Shown: positions 19,828 to 32,742, numbered from the stretch's first letter. The stretch: 64,000 nucleotides of DNA from Misgurnus anguillicaudatus (GCF_027580225.2 NC_073346.2:1073001-1137000); one strand, 5' to 3'. Numbers and translations are program-made. The notes: generated from the letters alone by a model not told the origin.

Positions 19828-22800
19828 CACTGACAAAACTGTGGTGTACTTACAGCATGATGAGTAAATAAATAGGTCCACTTGTAGTAACATTTCTTTA
19901 GTTTTTGTTGTGTTAATGACGGTTGGTAGATGAAAGTCAGTCAGCCTCCTCAATGGTAAAGACGCGTTTGTACTTACCTGTGAGAAAACACAAAAATATG
20001 AATACATTTTCCACTAACAGAACTGTGATATACTAACAACATAATAAACAAATGTGGTACATCTAAAGTTTTTGTGTGTGAATGATGGTTGGTTGAGAAC
20101 AGTCAGCCAGTCTCCTCAATGGTAAAGATCCAAAATTATGCTGGACACATTCGTGCTAACCTGTGAGAACACACAAATATGAATTACTTTTCCACTTACA
20201 GAACTGTAGTATACTCACAACATAATAAATGTGGTAGCATTACCTTTAAAAGGTTTTATAAGTGAATGGCCATCTGTCAGTACTTACTGAGAGAAATTCA
20301 AACTTGCGCGGGAAATGCTTGTGCTAAACAGTAAGAAAACACCCACACACAAATATGAAAATATAAATTTTCCATTGAAAGAACTCTGTACTCACAACAT
20401 AATAAATAAATGTGGTAACGTAAAGGTTTTATGAGTGAAGAGCTGTTCGTCAGTACTCACTGAGAGAAATTCAAACTTGCCCGGGAAATGTTTGTGCTAA
20501 GCAGTGAGAAAACACAAATATTAATTATTTTTCCAATCCAATTAAAGAGCTGTGGTTTACTCACAACAAAATAAATGAATGAATAAACGTGGTAACATTA
20601 CCTTTAAAAGGTCTTGAATGACTGTTTGGTTGAGAACAGACAGACAGTCCGTTAACATTAGTCCTTACTGAGAGAGACAACACATAATTCAATTCAATTT
20701 TATTTATATAGCACTTTTCACAATTGTTACTTGTTGCAAAGCAGCTTTACATGAGAAGATGTAGGGGAGAACACAGAAAATCAATAGATAATATAAGAAG
20801 TAGAAAATAGCAGTTAAGGATAAACCGTACAAGCGAGCGTAGTAATAATGTAACGTATACAGTAAAGTGCTAAGCTAAGCCAAAGTTGGCTGACTCTCCC
20901 GGGGAGGAAAAACCCTCTAGGAGAAAACCCAGTGGGAAAACTACTAGATGGACAAAAACCCTTGGAAGAAATTAATATATATTTATGTATGTATATATAA
21001 ACACTGTAGGGATAGGAGGCGGGTAAGCGGATTAAACTGGTTCAGCCGGTGGTCGTCGGTCGCGTATCGGCTAGGCATCACGTTGAGGGACAGCCAGTAG
21101 ATCAGTGGTGTGATGACCTTCACAGCAACAGGAACTGGGTCTGTTTGTCTCATTGTCCTCGTGGTCGAGGATGAGACAGGGAGAGAAAAACAGAATTCTA
21201 TTAGCGTAGGGGCCATTCGCTTGTGATGCAAGTGTTATACAGTATTGTGGTTTAAAAACCGCTCAGTTCCAGACTGGCTACCTATTGCGACAATAGTGTA
21301 TTACCCATATGAGGTATGTGAGTGCTTTGTTCTAGACAAAATAACTATTGCGGGATAAGTACATTTACTGGACATTTTATGTGAATGCTTTGTTAAAGAA
21401 GAATGTCTTTAGAATGGAAGTTTAGCTTTAAATTGATCGACTGTGTCTGATACTCGAACATTATTTGGTAAATCATTCCAGAGCTTAGGGGCTGAGTAGG
21501 AAAAGGATCTACCACCTTTAGACACTTTTGATATTCTAGGGATAATTAAGTGACCAGAATTTTGTGATCGCAGTTTATGTAGTGGATTGTATTCTGATCG
21601 TAGTTCTTTAATATACGAGGGTGCTAGGCCATTTAAGGTGATTAGTAATATTTAAAATTGTATGCGATATTTAACTGGTAGCCAGTGTAAAGATGCCAGA
21701 ATTGGACTAATGTGGTCATACTTTTTAGATTGAGTAAGCACTCTTGCGGCGCCGTTTTGAACCAGCTGTAGCTTGTTTACCTGATTTGAATGGCATCCCC
21801 CGAGTAACGAGTTACAATAGTCTATTCTAGAGGTCATAAAAGCATGGATAAGCTTTGCATCTGATGCAGAGAGCATATGCCGTATTTTTGAGATATTTCT
21901 AAGATGGAAGATTGCTGTGCGGCAGACGTTGGAGATATGACTATCGAAAGATAGATTGCTGTCGAACATTAGGCCTAAATTCTTAACCGTGGAAGATGGC
22001 ACCACTGTGCAGCCATCTATGGGCAACTTGTAATTATCTGACATATTCTGTTTGGAGCGAATTGGTTCAATAATAAGTATCTCAGTCTAATGTGACAAGG
22101 ATGTAAAGCTGGATATCATCCGCATAGCAGTGAAAACTTATGTTATGTTTCCTGATAATGTCTCCTAGAGGTAACATATATAACGCGAACAGGATAGGAC
22201 CTAAAACTGAACCCTGTGGTACGCCGTATTTAACCGGGGAGTGATATGACTCTTCCTCATTTACATAAACAAAGTGATATTGATTGGTTAGATACGATCA
22301 AAACCAGGCTAACGCCTGACCACTGATGCCAACATAGTTTTCTAGTCGATTGAGTACGATTATCTGATCTAATGTGTCAAAGGCTGCACTAAGGTCTAGT
22401 AATATAAGGATTGGGATTTCACCACGATCGGATGTTAATAGGAGGTCATTTGTAAATCTAAGCAGCGCTGTCTCTGTGCTATGGTGGGGCCTGTATCCTG
22501 ATTGGAACTTTTCGTATGTATTATTATTCGCTATGAATGTGCGTAGCTGGCTTGGCACTACTTTTTCTAATATTTTCTAAAGAAAAGGTAGATTTGAGAT
22601 TGGTCTAAAGTTATTAAGATCTCCCTGGTCAAGGTTTGGTTTTTTAATGAGCGGTCTAATAACTGCTAGTTTGAAGGCTGTTGGAACGTATCCTAATTCT
22701 AGAGATGAGTTAAAGATATTTAGTACTGTGTCTGACACTACATGAATAAATATATGAATTAATTTTTCACTTACAGAACTGTGGTGTACTCGCAACAAAA

Positions 22801-23029
22801 TAAATGAATGAATAAACGTGGTAACATTACCTTTAAAAGGTCTTGAATGACTGTTTGGTTGAGAGCAGACAGAAAGTCAGTTAACGTTAGTCCTTACTGG
22901 GAGAAAAAAACAATAATATATTAATTAATTTTTCACTTACAGAACTGTGGTGACTCGCAACAAAACAAATAAATGAATAAACATGGTAATGTTACCTTTA
23001 AAAGGTCTTGAATGACTGTTTGGTTGAGA

Positions 23030-23060
<31 letters not shown>

Positions 23061-23150
23061 GTTAACGTTAGGTCCTTACTGAGAGAGAAAACACATAAAA
23101 TATGAAGTAATTTTCCACTTAACGTTACAGAACTGTGGTGTACTCAATGC
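19828..23150 (-). repeat. Tandem array, about eight 160-180-bp units
   Basis: Each unit runs from an ACTTACAGAACTGTGGTGTA-like word through AATAAATGAATGAATAAACG, then GGTAACATTACCTTTAAAAG and CTGTTTGGTTGAGAACAGAC, to TTACTGAGAGAGAAAACACA. Units diverge by small indels, including a (GACA)n expansion at 23030-23060. The L2-like LINE splits the array. Confidence 0.8.
20684..22742 (-). mobile_element. L2/CR1-type LINE, 5'-truncated, broken reverse transcriptase
   Basis: On the minus strand the reverse transcriptase reads in order: NNFRPISNLPFL (near 22590), FQSGYRPHHSTETALLRFTN (22510-22450), LLDLSAAFDTLD (near 22385), [20 protein letters not shown] (near 22200), the catalytic [11 protein letters not shown] (near 22115), and VKNLGLMFDSNLSFDSHISN followed by SRIDYCNSLLGGC (22000-21790). 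Frames are interrupted by indels and stops, so it is dead. The 3' end is at 20684-20990, with the AAAGCAGCTTTGC-type stem and an AT-rich tail. It inserted within the tandem array. Confidence 0.92.
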
Positions 23151-23880
23151 ACATTAATCTGCTGTTAAAAATGAGTCTGAGGCAATATTGCTGTGTCTCG
23201 TCAATATGTCCAACATTACACAAATTACTGTAACCGAGACAGTATTACAATGAAGAGTCACGACAAACAACATGTTTTTAAAGTTTAAACTAAAGATGCC
23301 TTAAAGAGGAAGGTGTCTGAGGAAATATTGTTGTGTCAATGTCGCATTCTCTCGTGGTAACATTACACACATTTCCTTAACCGAGACAGTTACAATAACG
23401 AGTCACGACAAATGTTTTTAAAGTTTAAAGATGCTTTTAAAACGTTGAATTGCAGGGCTTACCTGTTAGCTGTCTGTGTCCTGGCTGCTGTTGCTCTGTG
23501 AAACTCCGCGAGAGATGTGGGGGATGGGCGCTTGTCAAAATTAAAGCCATTATTTACTTCAGAAATGCGTGATTCTGGTATTCAGTACTTATTCGGTTTA
23601 AGTTATGGTTAATCATTTGCAGTTTTTGAGTTCATATCACAGTTTTTATTAAGTGAAATTAACTTATTAAAAAACAATAAGTTGAATAAACTCATTTCGT
23701 TTAGTGACTTAAGATGTTTAGTAATAAATAAGATGTTTAGTCAATATGATAAATGACAGGCATCATATTAAATGATGATCCATATTATGTGAAAATGGCC
23801 CCTAACAAAAGAATTAGATGATAGCAGGGTTTTATATTACCGGTACATAAAGAATTTTGCAACAATACCATGAATAGCAG

Positions 23881-25602
23881 TAGCCTGGGTGCCAGCCGAT
23901 CTTAGCCCCGCCCACCACGATTTGAAATACGGGGAAGATCGGTCTGGGGATTCACCGTTGAGGAGCTACTATGAGAATATCAAAACAGGCCGACGAATCA
24001 AATTGTGAGGGCGGGCTTTATACGATGATTGACAGATAAACGACAGTAACGTAATGAACCACGTCACCAAAGAGCGCGTGTGTTGAATGGCTGCCGCTGT
24101 AGAGTTCAGATGTGTGGATTCTGACATTGAGTCTGTTCTAAAAGATATCGACAGAGCATTGATTTTAAAAGAGGAACAGAGAAACGCGAGCAGGATTGTT
24201 GATGTTTTTGCCGTCCTTCTTATGGGATTCGGCAAAGGTTGGTCGCAACTGAAATGGGCAACCTTATCATTAGGTATGTTGCTAAAATTTTCAAAATGGT
24301 TAAATGCTAAAACGAGTTGTTCAGATAGAAAGAGCTTGAAACAAGCTTTTAAATGAGACCAAGATCATGTATATGGGTTAAAGAATAACAAAGTACTGGC
24401 CATTTGAAACTCGAAAATCATCACTTTATTTGGTCCCATGTTTTCCATTAAAATTCAAGAAAATGTGTGACCGAATCATGAAAATTATGACGTTTTTAGC
24501 TATAACCTTTTAAATTTTTAAGATATTGACCTGAATCTTTCAGGATAAGCTGTTTGCCATATCCTCTACATATTCTACTTCTGAAAAGTCAGATATATAA
24601 AAAAACAAACCACTAATTACACCAAATAACACTCTTTATTCAGTCTATATATACAGACATCTACTGCATGGCTGCATGGCTGCTCCCCATTCTTACCATT
24701 CAAGCAGATTTTGGTAGAGGTAAAACCACCTTTGGTAGTCGTTCAAATTTATTAAAATTTCGTCCACTTGTAGTTTAGCAATTAAACTAAATGTCTTTAC
24801 AATTTCAAGAATGTCTTTACTCAACTTCAGTAAAAACAGCGATGATTTTACAAACAACAGACTTTGGCGAGCTCGCACGGCCAGCAGTGAAACATAAAAG
24901 GTGGTGACTGAAAACGAGAAGGTACCTATGCTTCTTCCGGTGATGTTAAGAATTAAAACTCAGAAATTTCACCATCAACAAACCAACAGAAGCAGTATTT
25001 TCCACAACACCGCGCGCCGCCTGAGGAAATCTTGGGTTTCGTTGAGCGGAACCAAAAAATCAGCCGCGACAGCGGAGTTAGCAACATACCTATTATCATG
25101 GCGAGGCAACTCTGCGTGCACGACGAGATGGATATAATTAGCGGTCATTGCCAGCTTCTTTTCGGAAGCCCGGAATCGTGGTTGTCTAATAAGTGGAGGG
25201 ACATGCTAGGCTCCAATATTTTCAAGCCAACGTAGGGTATCGTCGTGGATGAAGTTCACCTAACGTACAAATGGTAAGAGATAGTCATACTCTATGACTT
25301 AGTAAATACTTCATGTTGTGATATAAACGAAATGTTGTAAACATAGTAGGTGTTGATGTACATTCGCTAACTCAGACTTAGTATAATCATCACAATGTTA
25401 GTGTCGTAGCGAAATAACTAGCAGTTCGGTCAGGCTGCAAAGACGTAATTTCAACATACACTCCGTTGCTCTGATTGGTCGTAGGTCTATCCAATTGAGT
25501 GCAGAGGCATTTTTCGGTTGAGACACGCCTCATAATTATAGCTCAATGGAGCGGTATCAGACTCAAATTCTGACTAGAATTGAGTATGACAACGTCAGGC
25601 TA
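23881..25602 (+). mobile_element. Mobile element with 9-bp target duplication carrying RecQ-like helicase fragments
   Basis: Ends TAGCCTGGGTGCC and ...GTCAGGCTA lie between exact 9-bp duplications GAATAGCAG (23872-23880 and 25603-25611). On the plus strand the frame from 24087 starts MAAAVEFRCVDSDIESVLKD and reaches DVFAVLLMGFGKG, a decayed Walker A region (family form PTGFGKS). Downstream, 25032-25271 reads SNIPIIMARQLCVHDEMDII, then FGSPESWLSNKWRDML and, after a stop, GIVVDEVHLTYKW, the Walker B/DEVH motif. Gene order and motifs fit the N-terminal half of a RecQ-type ATP-dependent helicase. The middle is replaced by unrelated AT-rich DNA and the C-terminal half is absent. A 9-bp duplication suggests MULE-type integration, but no transposase is present. 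Confidence 0.7.
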
Positions 25603-25611
25603 GAATAGCAG

Positions 25612-27560
25612 TGCAAAAAACATCATTAGGTGCATCTCAGCACCATACGCTTACAAAAGTGAACTAGTGACGTCTACACAAATAAAAGCTATTTTAACAT
25701 AAATTACTACCCTAAATTAATCTATTTTTTTTCAATTGAGTCATTCTCCGGAAGTAGCCATGCACAAAGATCGCTGAAAGCGGAAGTTCTACATATCAGC
25801 GTGAAAATAATGCTCTGAATAACAATAACAAGCTTAAGATAGCACATTTTCTGGTTTGGTCACTTGACGCTCGACATATACTCTATTGTATTCTAGGTAC
25901 TGTATATCTGATACTTTCCCACTTTATATGTTTTCTTTTATAAAAACCTGCTTTGAAATAATCAAATATTAGTAATATAAGTACTAATTGAATTGAATTG
26001 AATGTGCTGAAATCATATGCATTGCCAGAGTTAAATTGGTCTGGAAATCAATACGTTGCTTCACTTGCTCCAATATTTCTACATCGCAATTTAAATTTAT
26101 TGTGTGGTCCTATCTGATGCATCTTTTCTCTTTTGTTTTGAGATGGACAGAATAAGAAAAGTCCCTGATGACAAGTACTTCCCATTAAGAACAGCTTGCA
26201 AATACTGTATAATGGAGGATGATGAAGCAAAGATGTGCAGCTGGACTTAAAGCGATAAGTCAGCAAAAAATGAAAATTACCCCATGATTTACTAACCCTA
26301 AAGCCATCTGAGATACATTTGTCCATTATCTTACAATTCAATTTGAGTTATATTAGAAAATGTCCTGGCTATTCCAAGCTTATAACAGTAGAAAACAGGG
26401 TCCACGACTTTCAAGCCCAAAAAAGTGCATCGGTCCTTCACAGAAGTTATCAACACGGTTCCAGGGGTTTAATAAAGGCCTTCTGGGGCATTTGATGTGA
26501 TTTTGTATGAAAAATATACCTTTTTAAAACTTTATAAACTATAATAATTTGCTTCCAGTAGTGGCCAATGCACATTATGCCGAGCGTATGATGCATAAGC
26601 TTGTAGTTTTAACTTGTTTTAGCTAATCACTCAATCTCCTCAATGTCCTCAATGTCCTCTTGTCTTATTTTGAAATCCTCTGCATCCTACGTGAAAAGGT
26701 CACGTGTCACAAATTTAAATCGCACATTTGCAGACCATTTTCAACAATAATTCCTATAACAACAATGTCGGGACGGTTCTCTTCTCCACACCTGTAAACG
26801 CTAGAGCATAGGTCATGCGTGACCTTTCAACAGGCTTACGCATTACGTAAGGTCGCACTGATGTGTCACACGGCTGGTGCAAGATGAGAAGTTGTGGTTT
26901 AAAAGTACTTTTTTTCTTGGCAATAATGACAATTGTTTCACTAGATAAGACCTTTATGTCTCAGTTGGGATCATTTAGAGCCCTTTGAAGCTGCTTTGAA
27001 ACTGCAATTTTAAACTGCATTAAACTGTTGCGGTCCAATAAAGTCTATTAAATTGAGAAAAATCTTGCAATGTTTTCCTCAAAAAAAAAAAAAAAACTTA
27101 ATTTCTTCTCGACTGAACAAAAGAGAGACATCAACGTTTTGGATGACATGAGGGTTAGTAAATTATCTGGATTTTTTTTATGAAAGTGGTGTAATCCTTT
27201 AAGCTCATGGATCTTGTGTCACTTAAGAAGCAAGCAAATCTTTGTGGCGATTAGGGAATAGGTGGTATTATAACAATGCTCAGATAGAAAAGCCGCTAAA
27301 AGCCCCCTCAGTAAAAATTGAGATAATGATATTGACCGAATGCTCTCTGCATGTATTATAAATTTATCAATTACTTTTAAATCCGCTTTATTCCGGCCTC
27401 AGGCCATTCGGAAACACTTTTGGTTGGCAGAATCCATTAAGCGTCTGATTTATATTGTCTTGTAAAAAAGCATTTTAACTTCACACTTATTTTGCATCTG
27501 AGCTCTTCAATTATAAATAATTACATTATATTGTTTCATCATATTGTTATACATTTCTGA
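25612..27560. other. Gene-free stretch with dispersed repeats
   Basis: A foldback repeat occupies about 26253-27205 (left GTCAGCAAAAAATGAAAATT, right GACATGAGGGTTAGTAAATT), related to the one at 9352-9784. A small frame at 26143-26250 (plus) begins MDRIRKVPDDKYFPL and contains CKYC; it follows a TTTTGAG-type junction but no gene was recognised. The rest shows nothing. Confidence 0.45.
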
Positions 27561-27564
27561 TGTA

Positions 27565-30294
27565 CACTCACCTAAAAGATTATTAGGAACACCATACTAA
27601 TACTGTGTTTGACCCCCTTTTGCTTCAGAACTGCCTTAGTTCTACGTGGCATTGATTCAACAAGGTGCTGAAAGCATTCTTTAGAAATGTTGGCCCATAT
27701 TGATAGGATAGCATCTTGCAGTTGATGGAGATTTGTGGGATGCACATCCAGGGCACGATGCTCCCGTTCCACTACATCCCAAAGATGCTGTATTGGGTTG
27801 AGATCTGGTGACTGTGGGGGCCATTTTAGTACAGTGAAGTGAAGAAATCAGTTTGAAATGATTGGAGCTTTGTGACATGGTGCATTATCCTGCTGAAAGT
27901 ACCCAGCTAGAAATAAAAAGTTCTAAGAAGGTTCCCTGAAAGTTCCAGAATGTTCCCAAAAACATTCTGCCAACGTTAAAAGCGGCTAGTTTTTTTTAAG
28001 TTCTAGGAACGTTTCTGTTGTCTGAACGTTAGAGTAATGTTACATTTTACAATTTTTAAACGTTATGACAATGTCATGTTTTAATGTTCACACAATGTTT
28101 AAAACAACAGCTGTTTATTATATTGACTTGTTTGGTTGTTGTGTAGATGATAGAGAATGATTGCATTTTATTATTTAATAAAACATTATTTCTGAATGTT
28201 CAGTAAATATATTGCTGTAGAAAACTCAATTCACTTACTAGGTTTAGATGTTGATGTTTCATTTTAAGTCACCCTTATTGTGATTCGTGTTTGTTTTAGT
28301 TGGTCTCTTGACACTTGACTTTTTGCCTACTAGTTTTTTCCTGGTTGTGTTAACTTTGTGGTAATGCACCACATTTGTTATGAAAAGTTATTAGTGTATT
28401 TCTGTGGTTGTTGGTACATAATGGTAAAGATCATCACCTAGTTCATTTACTAATCAAAAGTTTATTTTCTGCCAATAATGTATATTAGATCCAACTCTTT
28501 CACAGCAGTTTGTCATTAAGGAGTTTTAGAAACTTTGGACAAAAAATATCCACTGTATAGTTGGGATGCCCAAACATCAAGAATCAGACTATGAATCTCA
28601 ACCATGGTGACAATTAAAATTGTTTAAAAAATCTGTATTTATCCATGCTGCAGTGCATGCTGGGAGTCCTGAAAGAGGTTTGTAATTTGTTAATACCCAG
28701 CATGCAATGCAGCATGAAGTTTTTCATTTAATTGTCACCATGATTGAGATTCATAGTCTGATTCTTGATGTTTGTGCATCCCAGTTATACAGCAGATATT
28801 TTTTGTCCAAAGTTTCTAAAACTCCTTAATGACAAACTGCTGTGAAGGTGCTGGATCTCGTTTACATTTTTGACAGAAGATGGAGTTTTGATTGGTGAAT
28901 GAATTGGGTGATGATCTTTACCATTGTGTACCAACGGCCACAGAATAACACTATTAACTTGGCATGTTCATAACAAATGTGGTGCATTAACACAAAGTTA
29001 ACACAACCAGGAAAAAACTAGCAAGCCAAAAGTCAAGTGTCAAGAGACCAACTAAAACAAACACTAATCACAATAAGGGTGACTTAAAATGAAACAAACA
29101 TCAACATCTAAACCTAGTAAGTGAATTGAGTTTTCTACAGCAATATATTTACTGCATACAGAAATAATGTTTTATAAAATAATAAAATGCAATGTTTCTC
29201 TATCATTTACATAACCATCAAACAAGTCAATATAATAAACAGCTGTTGTTTTAAACATTGTTTGAAGATTAAAACATGACATTGTCATAACGTTTAAAAT
29301 GGTAAAATGTAACATTACTCTAACGTTCAGACAACAGAAACGTTCCTAGAACTTAAAAAAAACTAGCCGCTTTTAACGTTGGCAGAATGTTTTTGGGAAC
29401 ATTCTGGAACTTTCAGGGAACGTTCTTAGAACTTTTTATTTCTAGCTGGGTAGTCATCAGAGGATGAGTACATGGTGGTCATAAAGGGATGGACATGGTT
29501 AGAAACAATGCTCAGGTAGGCTGTGGCATTTAAACGATGGCCAATTGGCACTAAGGGGCCTAAAGTGTGCCACGAAAACATCTCCCACACCATTACACCA
29601 CCACCACCAGCCTGCACAGTGGTAACAAGGCATGATGGATCCATCTTCTAATTCTGACTCTACTATCTGAATGTCTCAACAGAAATCGAGATATATCAGA
29701 CCAGGCAACATTTTTCCAGTCTTCAACTGTCCAATTTTGGTGAGCTCATGCAAATTGTACCCTCTTTTTCCTATTTGTAGTGGAGATGGGGTCTTCTGCT
29801 GTTGTAGCTCATCCGCCTCAAGGTTGTGCGTGTTGTGGCTTCACAAATGCTTTGTTGCATACCTCGGTTCTAACGAGTGGTTATTTCAGTCAAAGTTGCT
29901 CTTCTATCAGCTTGAATCAGTCGGCCCATTCTCCTCTGACCTCTAGCATCAACAAGGTATTTTTGCGCACAGGACGGCCGCATACTGGATGTTTTTCCCT
30001 TTTCACACTATTCTTTGTAAATCCTAGAAATGGTTGTGCGTGAAAATCCCAGTAACTGAGCAGATTGTGAAATACTCAGCCTGGCCCGTCTGGCACCAAC
30101 AACCATGCCACGCTCAGAATTGCTTAAATCACCTTTCTTTCACATTCTGACATTCAGACATGGAGTTCAGGAGATTGTCTTGACCAGGACCACACCTCTA
30201 AATGCATTGAAGCAACTGCAATGTGATTGATTTATTAGATAATTGCATTAATGAGAAATTGAACAGGTGTTCCTAATAATGATTTAGGTGGGTG
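27565..30294 (-). mobile_element. Second Tc1/mariner-like transposon, split by a foldback element
   Basis: Ends CACTCACCTAAAAGATTATT and (right end reversed) CACCCACCTAAATCATTATT lie between TA duplications (27563-27564, 30295-30296). Minus-strand transposase pieces are clear: MDPSCLVTTVQAGGGGVMVW near 29644 and HRLNATAYLSIVSNHVHPFM near 29500. The C-terminal part, below the insertion, includes ECFQHLVESMPRRTKAVL near 27680. Frameshifts break the gene. Without the 1551-bp insertion it is about 1.18 kb. Confidence 0.93.
27902..29450. mobile_element. 1.55-kb near-perfect foldback element (TA duplication)
   Basis: The termini CCCAGCTAGAAATAAAAAGT and ACTTTTTATTTCTAGCTGGG are flanked by TA (27900-27901 and 29451-29452). 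The two arms, each about 740 bp, mirror each other almost base for base to a centre near 28670-28690, for example AACGTTAAAAGCGGCTAG on the left and CTAGCCGCTTTTAACGTT on the right. There is no coding sequence. It sits in the Tc1 transposase gene, between the first and second catalytic blocks. Confidence 0.92.
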
Positions 30295-32742
30295 TATAAC
30301 AAATAATTCTTAATTTGAAAATTACAATAGTGTTTAAAACTGTGCATGAAACTATGATAACTTCATGTTAAACATGTTGAAAATAAAAAAGTACTAGGTT
30401 GTTTTTATCCCAACTTGCTGGGGTATTTTCAATCAACCATGAGTTGAAACAACCCAGCAGTTGGGTTTAAAAACAGCAATTGGGTCATTTTAACCAAGCA
30501 GTGTGTTCTGTCCAATAGTGACCCAACCCTGGGCCCTATTCCTCAACTGAATTTGACTGACATTTGAATACAGTTTGTGTAAAGTGAATAACATCTCAAA
30601 CCCCTATTTTTTCTAACTCTTGCTTTAACCTTGGTCAGTATTCTAGAGAGATGTGGCTGATTTGGAATTAACTTTAGACGTTGTATGGTAAATTGTGAAA
30701 GCATTGTTGATATCTTAACAAATGATGTAATGATGGGGAGCTTACAGTATGTCTGCGCTGAATAAATCGCCTTGGCTGGATGCTGGTCTTAGCTGGTCTC
30801 CCAGCCTGGTTTTAGAGGGGTTTGGCCATTTTTTAACTATAGTCAAGCTGGTCTTAGCTGGTCAGGCTGGAAGACTTAACTAGCTGACCCACTAGAGTAT
30901 AAGTATGTGGCCTTAATACTTTTTGACTAAAGTCCCTTTATTTACACAGAAACATCACTGCATCAGAACCGTATTTAAACCAAGGTATCATGAAATATGA
31001 AAAACAGATACCTGTGTTACAAAAGGCTGCAAGGTTAAAGAAAAAAATGTTTTGTTGATTTTATGTGTCAATTTTATTGTTTGCACATCGTATTCTTTTA
31101 GGCAGACAAGACAAAACAAGCTGAAAGTTAGCAGTTTTCTTAGCAGCATGATAAACAACACTATTTAAACTAGGAATAAACTGTAGAGAAAGCGAGTAAA
31201 GAATGATTTTCCTCACTGAAACAGTAGGCTAAATGACTTAAATGTCTTGCAAAGGCTAATAAATAATGCTGACAGTGTGAAAGTCCTGTTATAAAGAATG
31301 AGTCTGAATACACTGCACGGTTCATCTCTACCTTACATAACACTGTTTGTGATAAATTCAGTCAGTGAGCACACGCCACATTTTGATTTCTTTATTTACA
31401 GGAACAATGCACATTAATGAACATGACTGTAAATGAGCTTGAATTATTCTATTGTTGATCTGGGACCCTGAACATGATGCTAAATCATTTTTCCTATATT
31501 AAAACAAAAAGGAAAAACACACCCAATAACTACATTACTAAGATATTAAAACACATATTGTGCTAAATTAGAAATAATGGTAACGCTTAATGAAAAGTTG
31601 TAACTGCTAACATTAGTCATTGTCAATTGTTCATTGTTAGTTCATGTTAGCTAATGTATTTACTAATGTTAACAAACACAACTTTATTGTAAAGTGTTAC
31701 AGAAATAAGATACAAGAGTTAGCAAAATAAATGTGCAAACCCCCATTGTTATAGCCCTAGTGGTTATATGAATTATTTGTGTAGCTGCTATGAAAAACAA
31801 ACTGATCGTTTATATCATATAGGGCGCATGCCAAAACAAGTGCTTCTAGATCTCCAATCTCTCTTGATCTGATAGATGAATGGTACAACATTTGACTGGA
31901 CACTTTTCAAAAGATATATGAATCTATTGTAAGGTCTGCAGCTGCATTAAAGGCATACAGTGGTCTAACACCTTATTAAATATAGAAACCTCAGCTATTT
32001 TCATGGTGTTCACATTTTTGGTCAAACCTAGCAACAGGAGAATCACAGAGAATTACAGGAAGTCTAAAATTAAACAAAATAAAATTCTGATGTTGACAGT
32101 GCTAAATAACCACTTTGAAAGCGTTATAATATGAAATGAGATGGAGCTCTGTTCCACGCTGACATACTGTTTTAACAGTGAAGTCCGGCTATGTGTAGTC
32201 TTAAACAAAAATGATCATATTATTTCGTTTTAGAGTATTTGTACTAGCTTGTGGTGAAATTGTAAGACAAAGGTGATATAAGAAATGATTTCCATATAAC
32301 ATACATACATCATAGCAGCCTGTGTTGACTTCTATCAAATATATCTGAGTGTAAGGTAAATTGTGAGCACATTTTATGACTTTGCCACTTGTTTTGGTAA
32401 ATGGAAATTTAACTGCTTTTGAGTAGACTGATATTCTAATTTATCTAGTACAATTTCAGAAATTATAAAATGTTATTATATATTTAAATTGTTCAAATAA
32501 GCAGTGTATAAACAGTATAAAGCCATTTGTATAAAAAATTGGTTTTACGATTTGTCCACATTTGGCCCGAACCGAGGATTAGGGTTTAAGTTTCCATGTC
32601 CATAACTGCAGCTGTGGATGAAATTGCTTAACCTACAAAAATGTGCTCACGATTTCCACAAAATGAGGAAACAAATTAGTAAAAAAACAACATTTTGACG
32701 CGTTATGGGTTTTTATGGATAGCAGGAACCCAGAGTCTTCAT
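30295..32742. other. Intergenic sequence, possible sri 3'UTR
   Basis: Holds a TGGTCTTAGCTGGTC repeat at 30778-30885 and a MITE half-site at 31578-31703. On the minus strand, AATAAA hexamers near 31391 and 31073 could end the EF-hand gene transcript; the true 3' end cannot be chosen. No exon seen. Confidence 0.45.

Larger units (their letters stand above)
19505..23545 (-). ncRNA. Putative noncoding transcript with amplified exons, interrupted by a LINE
   Basis: Read on the minus strand, a first exon could end at 23463 (CTAACAG|GTAAGCC). Units follow that carry a pyrimidine-rich acceptor (TTTTCTCTCTCAG) and a donor (CTTTTAAAG|GTAATG), about 75-100 bp apart. The 3' end would be near 19505-19540, where AATAAA occurs twice. 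Unit starts (forward motif TTTTCCACTTACAGAACTGT and variants) are near 19828, 20007, 20188, 20366, 20529, 22759, 22929 and 23108. The period is 160-180 bp once the LINE at 20684-22742 is removed. No long reading frame crosses the units. It could be a lncRNA gene, or internal sequence of a large DNA transposon whose ends resemble CACTGTAAAACCCGATAAGT at 18829. Transcription is inferred only from splice-like signals. Confidence 0.4.

Noticed and set aside
20684..23545. CRISPR-like array
   Set aside because: The units are long, diverged and spacer-free, and the genome is vertebrate.
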